From Flavobacteriales bacterium UBA5871 (GTDB lineage Bacteria; Bacteroidota; Bacteroidia; Flavobacteriales_D; Crocinitomicaceae), in NCBI GenBank assembly GCA_002432085.1, contig DJFN01000136.1, positions 1,482 to 10,961 of the forward strand: a stretch of 9,480 nucleotides of DNA, read 5' to 3'. The position numbers and the translations under genes were made by a program. The stretch's first letter is position 1. Every line of letters begins with the position of its first letter. A model generated the notes under the pieces. That model did no database searches, had not been told where the DNA came from, and saw only the letters and a program-made list of their open reading frames with translations. Shown here piece after piece: positions 1-6,823 of the stretch.

Positions 1-1640
1 GCCTGGTGCAGGCCGTCGGAATAACGGCGGCCTTCCATGATACGACCGGTCGATTCGTCAACGATCTTGATCTTCCCGTCCATGATCACGTATTCGTTCT
101 CGATCTCAAAGAGGGTATAGGCTTTCAAAAGTTGGCTCACAGAGTGAATACGCTCGGATTTGATGCTGTAATCGCGGATCAAAGCGTCCTTGCGGGCCAG
201 GAATTCTTCCTTGTCGAGCTTCTGACGCTCGAGGTTGGTGATCTCGGTACTGATATCCGGCAATACAAAGAACTGACGGTCTCCTTTTCCGGAGATCAGG
301 TCGATCCCTTTTTCCGTCAATTCAACGGTATTGTTTTTCTCATCGATCACGAAGAAGAGCTCCGCATCGATTTTTTTCATGTGTTTCCCCTGGTCGGCCA
401 TGTACTGGTTCTCCGTTTTCTGGAGGTGGGCCTTGATACCCGGCTCTGAGAGATATTTGATGAGGTTTTTGTTCTTCGGCAGGGCACGGTGAGCACGGAG
501 CAAGGCAATTCCACCTTCTTCGAGTGCCGTTTTTGTGTCGGATTTGTCGTCGGAAGGCGCGTTGATCACTTTCAGGAGGTTGCGCGCTTCTTCCAGTGCC
601 TGGTTGAAGTATTTTTTCTGTGCTTCCACAACGATCTCAACGAGCGGCTTCAGCTCATAGAATTCGTGCTGATCGCCTTTCGGTGTCGGGCCGGAAATGA
701 TGAGCGGTGTACGTGCGTCGTCAATGAGAACGGAATCGACCTCATCGACAATTGCGAAATGGTGCTTGCGCTGAACGAGGTCTTCGACACTGCCGGCCAT
801 GTTGTCGCGCAGGTAGTCGAAACCGAATTCGTTGTTCGTACCGAAGGTAATATCTGCTTCGTATGCTTCGCGGCGGGAAGGTGAGTTCGGCTGGTGCTTG
901 TCGATGCAGTCTACGCTAAGACCGTGGAACTGGTAAAGCGGCCCCATCCACTCGGAGTCACGTTTTGCGAGGTAGTCGTTCACGGTTACCACGTGCACGC
1001 CTTTTCCGGCGAGTGCGTTCAGGTAAACAGGCAAAGTCGCCACGAGTGTTTTACCTTCACCGGTCTGCATCTCGGCGATGTTTCCGCGGTGGAGTACGGC
1101 GCCACCCATAATCTGTACGTCATAGTGGACCATTTTCCATTCCACTTCGGCTCCGGCTGCTGTCCAGTGGTTGAGCCATGTTGCTTTGTCGCCTTCGATG
1201 ATGATGCCGTCTTTCTTAACGGAAAGATCTTTGTCCATCTGCGAAGCTGTTACGACCAATTTGCCGTTTTCGGCCCAGCGGCGTGCGGTTTCTTTGACAA
1301 CGGCGAAAGCTTCGGGGAGGATTTTCTCGAGCGTTTCCTCGATCACCTTGTTGATCTCTTTTTCGATGCCGTCGATTTCTTCGTAGATGGCTTCTTTATC
1401 GAGCACGTGCATGTCGGGATCGTTGGCCTTCTGCTTGAGCTCTTCCGATCGGGCTTCCAAAGCAGCCGTAGCTTCCTTGATTTCTTTGCGGAAACGCGCC
1501 GTGCGCTCGCGGAGCTCGTCATCGCTCACGGATTGCAATCCGGCGTAGATAGCAGCGACCTGGTCGATCACAGGTTGGTATTTCTTGCGATCGGTAACCG
1601 ATTTATCGCCCAATATTTTCTTTAAAATTCCTCCTAACAT
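1..1640 (-). CDS. secA: Preprotein translocase ATPase SecA, N-terminal part (cut by window edge)
   Basis: SecA is the cytoplasmic ATPase motor that pushes unfolded preproteins through SecYEG. About 546 residues are visible; the C-terminal half lies beyond position 1. The start is the ATG at 1640-1638, giving [14 protein letters not shown]. Visible family marks are the Walker A motif TGEGKT (T193-T198, K197 at about 1052-1050), the conserved stretch [19 protein letters not shown] shortly after it, the Walker B/DEAD-type motif DEVD (D299-D302, 746-735) followed by [16 protein letters not shown], and [20 protein letters not shown] at the window edge. Walker A sits near residue 193 rather than about 102 as in E. 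coli SecA, because of a charged, helix-rich N-terminal insertion (roughly residues 40-130) known from Bacteroidota SecA. The gene diverges from guaA. No Shine-Dalgarno sequence is visible, as is usual in this phylum. The identification is secure; full length (about 1,000-1,130 residues expected) cannot be seen. Confidence 0.98.
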   Translation of the reverse strand, partial: MLGGILKKILGDKSVTDRKKYQPVIDQVAAIYAGLQSVSDDELRERTARFRKEIKEATAALEARSEELKQKANDPDMHVLDKEAIYEEIDGIEKEINKVIEETLEKILPEAFAVVKETARRWAENGKLVVTASQMDKDLSVKKDGIIIEGDKATWLNHWTAAGAEVEWKMVHYDVQIMGGAVLHRGNIAEMQTGEGKTLVATLPVYLNALAGKGVHVVTVNDYLAKRDSEWMGPLYQFHGLSVDCIDKHQPNSPSRREAYEADITFGTNNEFGFDYLRDNMAGSVEDLVQRKHHFAIVDEVDSVLIDDARTPLIISGPTPKGDQHEFYELKPLVEIVVEAQKKYFNQALEEARNLLKVINAPSDDKSDTKTALEEGGIALLRAHRALPKNKNLIKYLSEPGIKAHLQKTENQYMADQGKHMKKIDAELFFVIDEKNNTVELTEKGIDLISGKGDRQFFVLPDISTEITNLERQKLDKEEFLARKDALIRDYSIKSERIHSVSQLLKAYTLFEIENEYVIMDGKIKIVDESTGRIMEGRRYSDGLHQ

Positions 1641-1657
1641 GGTGTTTCAAAAATGCG

Positions 1658-1688
1658 GAAGCCAAAAGTAAGCAAAATCCCCGGCTTC
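1658..1688. repeat. Small inverted repeat framing the secA promoter
   Basis: GAAGCC at 1658-1663 is repeated in inverted form as GGCTTC at 1683-1688, with 19 nt between. The arms touch the -7 element on one side and the putative -33 TTG on the other. This could be a repressor or activator site, but a 6-bp inverted repeat is common by chance and no regulator family is recognised. Confidence 0.3.
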
Positions 1689-1690
1689 AA
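1663..1690 (-). promoter_or_regulatory. Predicted secA promoter (Bacteroidota type)
   Basis: Read on the minus strand, TACTTTTG (1670-1663) is an exact match to the Bacteroidota -7 consensus TAnnTTTG. A TTG at 1690-1688 lies 17 nt upstream and fits the -33 element and the spacing described for Flavobacterium-type promoters (about 17-23 nt). Transcription would begin near 1657, leaving a leader of roughly 15-20 nt before the secA ATG. The consensus match is direct observation; activity is inferred. Confidence 0.65.
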
Positions 1691-1824
1691 GGTTATGTGT
1701 GTGCTGTCGCCGTCAGAAATTGTTCCAAAAACATCCGGCTGACAATTTGGCTGTTTTTAGTGTCAAAAGCCATCGGAAAGACGACTGAAAAGCTGGTTGG
1801 TTGATGTAAATTTTTGTAAATGTT

Positions 1825-2024
1825 TAATTATCAATTGGATTAAACTGACGATGCAATTGAAAAGTGAAAATGAAAAATGGGAAAAGGTGTTCCCGATCAA
1901 CGAGTCGAAGTAACGAACAAAGCCTTCATAATTGATACTTCATACTTCATAATTCCCCCACTTTTCCATTTTACATTTTCAATTTTCCACTAATTGTGCA
2001 TTACGCATTCTGAATTGTGCATTA
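1825..2024. repeat. AT-rich imperfect long inverted repeat (MITE-like?) upstream of guaA
   Basis: The core left arm, 1851-1886, pairs with 2001-1961 in ordered blocks: ATGC, AATT, GAAAA, TGAAAATG (1865-1872 with 1974-1981), AAAATGG (1874-1880 with 1966-1972) and AAAAG (1882-1886 with 1961-1965). That is about 33 paired bases of 36, interrupted by small bulges. Outside the core, TAAT and CAATT (1825-1836) match AATTG and ATTA (2013-2024), so the element may span about 200 bp. The roughly 74-nt loop holds a nested GAAGTA/TACTTC pair. Direct repeats with a 21-nt period also occur: CTTCATAATT at 1924 and 1945, AATTGTGCATTA at 1992 and 2013. It could be a palindromic mobile element remnant, a species-specific intergenic repeat, or a low-complexity accident. 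No target-site duplication was established. Confidence 0.5.
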
Positions 2025-2042
2025 ACATTCCCCATTCCTCCT

Positions 2043-2050
2043 TATCTTTG
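2043..2050 (+). promoter_or_regulatory. Predicted guaA promoter -7 element
   Basis: TATCTTTG matches the Bacteroidota -7 consensus TAnnTTTG exactly. It ends only 5 nt before the ATG at 2056, so transcription should start at or next to the start codon. The nearest upstream TTG (2015-2017) is 25 nt away, slightly longer than the usual 17-23 nt, so the -33 element is uncertain. The position also argues against the GTG at 2050 as start, since it would fall inside the promoter element. Confidence 0.6.
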
Positions 2051-2055
2051 TGGCC

Positions 2056-3588
2056 ATGCAGGAAATGATCTTAATTCTCGATTTCGGCTCCCAGTACACG
2101 CAATTGATTGCCAGAAGGGTGCGCGAACTGAACGTCTATTGTGAAATCCACCCGTGGAACAAGGTGCCGGAGCTCGGCCCGCACATCAAAGGAGTGATTC
2201 TCTCCGGAAGCCCGTTTTCAACCCGTGATCCTGAAGCTCCGAAACCGGACCTTTCAGCAATCAGAGGACATTTCCCGCTTCTGGGCGTTTGTTTCGGCGC
2301 ACAATACCTCGCACACCATTTCGGTGGTGAAGTAATGCCTTCTTCTATTCGCGAATACGGTCGGGCGAACCTCGCAGCCGTCGATCAGAACAACCCGCTC
2401 ACCAAAGGCATGTCGGTAAATTCACAGGTGTGGATGAGCCACGGCGATACGATCAAAAAAATTCCCGCTCATTATAAAGTCATTGCGAGCACATCCGATG
2501 TGGAATACGCCGGTTACATGATCGAAGGCGAAACAACCTTCGGTATCCAGTTCCACCCGGAAGTTTACCACTCGCTCGAAGGCGGCATCCTGCTGCGTAA
2601 CTTCATTGTAGAGATCTGCGGCTGCCACCAGACCTGGACACCGGATTCGTTTGTCGACGTAACCGTTCAGGAGCTGCGCGAGAAGCTTGGAAACGATAAA
2701 GTCATTCTCGGTCTTTCCGGTGGAGTGGATTCTTCCGTAGCGGCTATGTTGCTGCACCGCGCGATCGGCGACCGACTGCACTGCATCTTCGTAGACAACG
2801 GTCTGCTTCGCAAAAACGAATTCGCTTCCGTACTCGAATCCTACAAGGATCTCGGGCTGAATGTTAAAGGTGTGGATGCTTCCGGGCAATTCTACGACGC
2901 ATTGAAAGGATTGACCGATCCGGAGCTGAAGCGAAAAGCCATCGGAAAAGTCTTCATCGACGTATTCGATGCCGAATCGAAGCTGGTTACCGACGCAAAA
3001 TGGCTCGGACAAGGAACGATTTACCCGGATGTCATCGAATCCGTTTCGGTAAATGGCGGACCTTCGCAAACGATCAAATCGCACCACAACGTAGGTGGTT
3101 TGCCGGATTATATGAAACTGAAAGTGGTAGAGCCGCTGCGTTTGCTCTTCAAAGACGAAGTGCGCCGCGTTGGCCGTACACTCAACCTTCCGGAAGCGAT
3201 CCTTGGACGTCATCCGTTCCCGGGACCCGGACTCGGTATCCGCATCCTCGGCGAAGTAAACGCGGAAAAAGTCCGAATTTTGCAGGAAGTCGACGCGATT
3301 TTCATCAACGGACTCAAAGAACACGGCTTGTACGACAACGTATGGCAGGCCGGAGCGATCTTCCTGCCGGTTCAATCGGTAGGAGTGATGGGCGATGAGC
3401 GTACCTATGAAAACGCCGTTGCACTGCGGGCCGTGAGCTCCACCGATGGTATGACCGCCGACTGGTGCCACCTTCCTTACGAATTCCTTGCCCTTATTTC
3501 CAATAAGATCATCAACCAGGTAAAAGGAATCAACCGCGTTACCTACGATATCAGCTCCAAACCGCCTGCAACCATCGAGTGGGAATAA
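2056..3588 (+). CDS. guaA: GMP synthase (glutamine-hydrolysing)
   Basis: GuaA converts XMP to GMP using ATP and glutamine, the last step of de novo guanine nucleotide synthesis, in the cytoplasm. The protein is 510 residues from the ATG at 2056, normal for the family. The N-terminal class I glutamine amidotransferase domain (about 1-190) shows the nucleophile Cys79 in GVCFGAQY and its partners His167 and Glu169 in FHPEVYHS. The ATP-pyrophosphatase domain follows with the P-loop SGGVDS (221-226). The C-terminal dimerisation domain ends in the family-typical KPPATIEWE. All catalytic residues are present. An in-frame GTG at 2050 would add two residues but overlaps the -7 element; an internal ATG at 2068 is a third possibility. 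The gene diverges from secA and precedes the LysM gene by 44 nt with no terminator seen between them. Confidence 0.98.
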   Translation: MQEMILILDFGSQYTQLIARRVRELNVYCEIHPWNKVPELGPHIKGVILSGSPFSTRDPEAPKPDLSAIRGHFPLLGVCFGAQYLAHHFGGEVMPSSIREYGRANLAAVDQNNPLTKGMSVNSQVWMSHGDTIKKIPAHYKVIASTSDVEYAGYMIEGETTFGIQFHPEVYHSLEGGILLRNFIVEICGCHQTWTPDSFVDVTVQELREKLGNDKVILGLSGGVDSSVAAMLLHRAIGDRLHCIFVDNGLLRKNEFASVLESYKDLGLNVKGVDASGQFYDALKGLTDPELKRKAIGKVFIDVFDAESKLVTDAKWLGQGTIYPDVIESVSVNGGPSQTIKSHHNVGGLPDYMKLKVVEPLRLLFKDEVRRVGRTLNLPEAILGRHPFPGPGLGIRILGEVNAEKVRILQEVDAIFINGLKEHGLYDNVWQAGAIFLPVQSVGVMGDERTYENAVALRAVSSTDGMTADWCHLPYEFLALISNKIINQVKGINRVTYDISSKPPATIEWE

Positions 3589-3632
3589 GCGCTGGCATAC
3601 GAATTGCTAAATGGTATAAAAACCTTGTGGAT

Positions 3633-5405
3633 ATGAAGCAACTACTTTTGATCGTGGCCGTATTGTTCGGGACTTTCGCCTATGCGCAGACCGAAGACGT
3701 AGTCTACGAATACAAAAAAGGCAAAAAATACATCGTGCATTACGCCGAAGACGGAAACACGCTCTGGGGCCTGCACGCCACTTATCACGTTGCGGTGAAC
3801 GACATCATCGCGGCCAATCCCGGCATTGAAAAAGGCGTGAAGGAAGGCCAGAAGGTCATGATTCCGGTTGGCAATGCCGAAGCCGGCACACGCGACGGCA
3901 TGATGGTGAAAGAACACACCGTTGTGAAAGGCGACACTCCTTACAGCCTGGCTAAAAAAGGCGGCTGCACGGTCGATGAGCTGAATGCTTTGAACCCGGA
4001 CATCAAAAACGGTTTGAAAATCGGACAAATTGTACGAATCCCGGTGAAATACACGGCTCCGGTACAAAAACCGGAAAAGGTCGAAGAAACAGTCGAGCAG
4101 CCAAAACCGGTGGTGACATTCACCGATACGGTCATCAGCCATACCGTTCGCAATGACGAAACCCTGTATTCCATTTCCAAACGCTTCATGGTGCCGGTTA
4201 TCGAGCTGCAGGAATTCAACAAGCTGAAATCGAATAAAATCAAGCCGGGCGATGTGATCCGAATCCCGATGAAAAAAGAACAGGTGAAGCTGATCGAAGT
4301 GCGTTCGGTCGAGCCGATCAAAAAAGATCCGCCGGTTGACCAGGAGCTCTTGTTCAAAAACAAGGACGAGTACCACATCGCTGTGATGCTGCCGTTCTAC
4401 CTCGATGGCGGAACGGGTTCGTCGGAAGCGCTGAAAAACATCGCGACGGAATTCTATATGGGTATTGAGCTCGCGGTCGATTCACTCGAAGAGCTTGGCC
4501 TGAAAGCCGTGGTCCATGTTTACGACGTTGCCAACGACAGCATGGATGTAGTCAACACGCTGAAAAAGCCGGAAATGAAATCCATGGACCTCATCATCGG
4601 ACCATTGCTGCCGCAAGGAGCGGAGATCGTGGGAACATGGTGTAAAACCAACCAGATCCGAATGGTCTGTCCTTCGGCGTGCAACAGCGCAATGCTGAAA
4701 AACAATCCGTATGTCTACGCGGCGGTTCCATCCGATATTACGCAGGAGCAGATCATGGCCCGCTATGTGATCGAGCACCACAGCAAAGACCAGATCGTGC
4801 TGGTGAACACCGGCATCGCAAAGGACAAAGAATTGTACGACGCTTTCCGCGCGCGTTTCATGGAGCTTTCCAAAACAAAAGGCAACATCAAGCTGATCGA
4901 GATCAAAACGGCCGACCTGGCAGCGTATATCCGCAAAAATGCAGGAACGGTGTTCGTAGTGCCGACGCGCGATCGTTCCGCAGCTGTGAACTTCATGAAT
5001 ACGCTGCACAAGTTCGGTTCGAAAGCCGGCAATGGTACGATTTCCGTTTTCGGAACGAAAGACTGGTCGAGCTTCGACGACATCAAAGGCGTTCTGCGCA
5101 ATAAATACAACGTTCACTGGGCTTCCTCCAGCGACCTGAATTACACGTTGCCGGAAACGAAAACCCTGCTTCGCCGTTATCGTGCGAAATACCATTCGGA
5201 TATGTCGCGCTACGGAGCACACGGCTTCGACGTGATGTATTACTTCACCCGCTCATTGCTGATGGACAAAAATCCGGAGCAAGGTGTGATGAACGCTTTC
5301 GATATGAAACAGGTCAGCGAAGGAAACGGTTTTGAGAACGATCAGTGCTTCATTCTCAAAAACACCGATTTCGAGCTGGTTCGAGTAGCCCTGATGCATG
5401 AATAA
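3633..5405 (+). CDS. Exported triple-LysM protein with periplasmic-binding-protein-like domain
   Basis: A 590-residue protein probably acting in the periplasm, bound to peptidoglycan through its LysM repeats; ligand and exact role are unknown. A Sec signal peptide (residues 1-18, likely cut at AYA|QT) is followed by three LysM motifs at about 33-78, 94-138 and 169-212, each ending in a block such as GQIVRIPV or GDVIRIPM. After a charged linker comes a binding-protein-like region (about 247-590) opening with YHIAVMLPFYLDGG, the first-strand pattern of LivK/Peripla_BP_6-type folds. No membrane segment beyond the signal and no transporter partner nearby argue against simple ABC uptake; a cell-wall sensing or scaffold role is possible (inference). 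The in-frame ATG at 3579 inside guaA is rejected because it would bury the signal peptide. The stop overlaps the hemF start by 8 nt, suggesting translational coupling. Confidence 0.9.
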   Translation: MKQLLLIVAVLFGTFAYAQTEDVVYEYKKGKKYIVHYAEDGNTLWGLHATYHVAVNDIIAANPGIEKGVKEGQKVMIPVGNAEAGTRDGMMVKEHTVVKGDTPYSLAKKGGCTVDELNALNPDIKNGLKIGQIVRIPVKYTAPVQKPEKVEETVEQPKPVVTFTDTVISHTVRNDETLYSISKRFMVPVIELQEFNKLKSNKIKPGDVIRIPMKKEQVKLIEVRSVEPIKKDPPVDQELLFKNKDEYHIAVMLPFYLDGGTGSSEALKNIATEFYMGIELAVDSLEELGLKAVVHVYDVANDSMDVVNTLKKPEMKSMDLIIGPLLPQGAEIVGTWCKTNQIRMVCPSACNSAMLKNNPYVYAAVPSDITQEQIMARYVIEHHSKDQIVLVNTGIAKDKELYDAFRARFMELSKTKGNIKLIEIKTADLAAYIRKNAGTVFVVPTRDRSAAVNFMNTLHKFGSKAGNGTISVFGTKDWSSFDDIKGVLRNKYNVHWASSSDLNYTLPETKTLLRRYRAKYHSDMSRYGAHGFDVMYYFTRSLLMDKNPEQGVMNAFDMKQVSEGNGFENDQCFILKNTDFELVRVALMHE

Positions 5406-6288
5406 AGAACAGATCGCAGCGTCTATGCGCGAATTGCAGCTCTTCATTTGCGAAGGGCTGGAGCGTGTCGACGGCAAAGCCCGTTTTTCCGAAGATCCCT
5501 GGAACAGGGAAGAAGGTGGTGGCGGTTTCACACGTACCATTCGCAACGGTGATCTTTTGGAAAAAGGTGGCGTGGCATATTCGGCTGTACACGGCCCGGT
5601 GAGCGATGTGATGCGCAATCAGCTGCAGCTCGACGGAAATACGTTCTTTGCAACCGGCGTTTCCATCGTTTTACATCCGCACAATCCGCACGTGCCGATC
5701 ATTCACATGAATGTGCGCTATTTCGAGCTCGATTCGGGTGTTTACTGGTTTGGTGGCGGTATCGATCTGACGCCGCATTACATCATTCCGGAACAAGCGG
5801 TGTTGTTCCATGAACGACTCAAAAACATCTGCGATCAGTTCGACGCCGATTTCTACCCGAAATTCAAGTCCTGGGCAGATGACTATTTCTACATTCCGCA
5901 CCGCAAGGAAACGCGTGGAATCGGAGGCGTGTTTTTCGATCATCTGAACAATCACCCGACGCTTTCCAAAGAAGAACTGTTCCGCTTCTGCCAGTTACTC
6001 GGTCAAAGCTTCCCGGATATTTATGCCGAGCAGGCCGAAAAAGGTCGTCACAAACCGGTTTCACAAGCCGAGCTGGAATGGCGCGATCTGCGTCGTGGCC
6101 GCTACGTCGAATTCAACCTCGTAAACGACCGCGGAACGAAATTCGGACTGCTGAGCGGCGGACGTACGGAATCGATCCTGATGAGCCTTCCTGCCGTCGC
6201 ACATTGGGAATACAATTACCAACCGGCCGAAGGGACAAGCGAAGCCGAAACGCTCTCATTGCTTTCGGCGCCGCAAAATTGGCTCTAA
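5398..6288 (+). CDS. hemF: Oxygen-dependent coproporphyrinogen III oxidase
   Basis: HemF oxidatively decarboxylates two propionate groups of coproporphyrinogen III to give protoporphyrinogen IX in heme synthesis, using O2, in the cytoplasm. At 296 residues it has normal length and is complete. Family blocks seen in order are GGGGFTRTI (40-48), HPHNPHVPIIHMNVRYFE (93-110), WFGGGIDLTPHY (117-128), HRKETRGIGGVFFDHLN (168-184), RRGRYVEFNLVNDRGTKFG (232-250) and GGRTESILMSLP (254-265). His93, His103, His138 and His168 keep the spacing of the E. coli HemF metal-binding histidines 96, 106, 145 and 175. The start ATG at 5398 overlaps the upstream stop (ATGAATAA), so it is probably translated from the same transcript as the LysM gene. 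No own promoter was identified. It implies a lifestyle with oxygen. Confidence 0.98.
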   Translation: MNKEQIAASMRELQLFICEGLERVDGKARFSEDPWNREEGGGGFTRTIRNGDLLEKGGVAYSAVHGPVSDVMRNQLQLDGNTFFATGVSIVLHPHNPHVPIIHMNVRYFELDSGVYWFGGGIDLTPHYIIPEQAVLFHERLKNICDQFDADFYPKFKSWADDYFYIPHRKETRGIGGVFFDHLNNHPTLSKEELFRFCQLLGQSFPDIYAEQAEKGRHKPVSQAELEWRDLRRGRYVEFNLVNDRGTKFGLLSGGRTESILMSLPAVAHWEYNYQPAEGTSEAETLSLLSAPQNWL

Positions 6289-6444
6289 CAGTTCCGAACT
6301 ATTGTGTTAAATACTGAACAAATCTTGTTGTAAATCTCTCGTAGACTTAATTTCAAAGGGCTTTTTAGACGTTTTTTCTCCGAAATGTCAAAAAAGCAAC
6401 CCGTGAAAACCTTTGCCGTTATATACGGTAGTCAACGACGCGAC
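6289..6444. other. Non-coding gap between hemF and the small exported protein
   Basis: This AT-rich gap holds no convincing terminator: the only candidate, AAAGGGCTTTTT near 6355-6366, has a 4-bp stem with a 2-nt loop. A possible -7 element AACCTTTG (6408-6415) matches TAnnTTTG except at the first base, but no TTG was found at proper spacing. A small palindrome CCGT-TATAT-ACGG (6416-6428) lies just downstream of it. A promoter for the next two genes is likely here but cannot be fixed by eye. Confidence 0.4.
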
Positions 6445-6813
6445 ATGAAGAACTTACTACTTGCCCTCCCTCTCCTGGCTTGCTCTGTGTACGCACAGGA
6501 ACAACCCGTGAGAACACTTACGGCTCAGCCTGCAACGAAGCAGGCAGCTACATCGCAGCCTGTCAGACTCCAGAAGATCCAGCAGGCTCCCGGAACCATT
6601 ATCACACAAGAAACCGACTCTCTTGCAGGTGAAACGATTGCGCATTGCGATGCCGTGATTGCTGCTATCGATCATAAGGTAGCTTACATCCGTTCCGACC
6701 AGTCAAAAGCAGAAAGTGCCGAAGCCAATGGCTGGTTCGACCAGATGGCCAGAAACCGCGCAGCTTATGTAGCCCGTAGAGAAGCGTTGCTGCAACGGGA
6801 ACAAAACCACTAA
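6445..6813 (+). CDS. Small exported protein of unknown function
   Basis: No known family was recognised in this 122-residue protein. It begins with a short signal peptide (MKNLLLALPLLACSVYA, likely cut before QEQP). LLAC at residues 10-13 loosely resembles a lipobox, so a lipoprotein is possible but less likely, because leucine at -2 is unusual and a good AxQ site follows. Residues 18-57 are a Gln/Thr/Ala/Pro-rich, probably disordered linker. Residues 58-122 look alpha-helical and charged, with one Cys (68) and the segment GWFDQMARNRAAYVARREAL near the end. The upstream in-frame ATG at 6385 would place 20 polar residues before the signal peptide, so the ATG at 6445 was chosen. It ends 10 nt before the giant secreted protein gene, suggesting co-transcription and perhaps joint function (inference). 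Confidence 0.75.
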   Translation: MKNLLLALPLLACSVYAQEQPVRTLTAQPATKQAATSQPVRLQKIQQAPGTIITQETDSLAGETIAHCDAVIAAIDHKVAYIRSDQSKAESAEANGWFDQMARNRAAYVARREALLQREQNH

Positions 6814-6823
6814 CCGTCGAATC

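Larger units (their letters stand above)
1641..2055. other. Divergent intergenic region between secA and guaA
   Basis: These 415 bases carry no credible gene: reading frames are short and lack family-like sequence. The left part (to about 1750) has mixed composition and holds the secA promoter and a small inverted repeat around it. From about 1800 to 2040 the DNA becomes strongly AT-rich and repetitive, holding the long imperfect inverted repeat and short direct repeats described separately. The last 15 bases carry the guaA -7 element. No tRNA, riboswitch-like fold or clear terminator was recognised. No purine riboswitch core was seen ahead of guaA, and the predicted start of transcription lies too close to the gene to leave room for one. 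Confidence 0.8.

Noticed and set aside
894..1625. Open frames on the plus strand across secA (also 6-449 and 489-884)
   Set aside because: They mirror the real secA frame on the minus strand, which shows Walker A, DEVD and other SecA blocks. The plus-strand products look like composition shadows.
1712..1748. Overlapping inverted repeats GTCAG/CTGAC and AAATTGT/ACAATTT
   Set aside because: The two pairings exclude each other and lie upstream of the predicted secA start on that strand, and about 300 nt from guaA. Short arms are likely chance.
2050..2055. GTG start for guaA adding two residues
   Set aside because: The GTG shares its first base with the -7 element TATCTTTG, so it would not be transcribed. 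The [13 protein letters not shown] start fits the family.
2422..3471. 349-codon open frame on the minus strand
   Set aside because: Lies wholly inside guaA, whose catalytic motifs are intact on the plus strand. The antisense translation has no recognisable domain and is explained by codon-phase bias.
3579..3632. Upstream ATG start for the LysM protein, overlapping guaA
   Set aside because: It would put 18 extra residues before a clean signal peptide that begins at the ATG at 3633.
3642..5222. Minus-strand open frames within the LysM gene (3642-4376, 4482-5222 and smaller)
   Set aside because: The plus-strand gene has a signal peptide, three LysM motifs and a continuous fold. The antisense frames have no start signals or family sequence.
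6355..6384. Possible terminator after hemF (AAAGGGCTTTTT and a T-run)
   Set aside because: The stem is only four base pairs, mostly A-T, with a 2-nt loop; too weak for an intrinsic terminator.
6385..6444. Upstream ATG start for the small exported protein
   Set aside because: It adds 20 polar and basic residues in front of the signal peptide. The ATG at 6445 gives a normal export signal.
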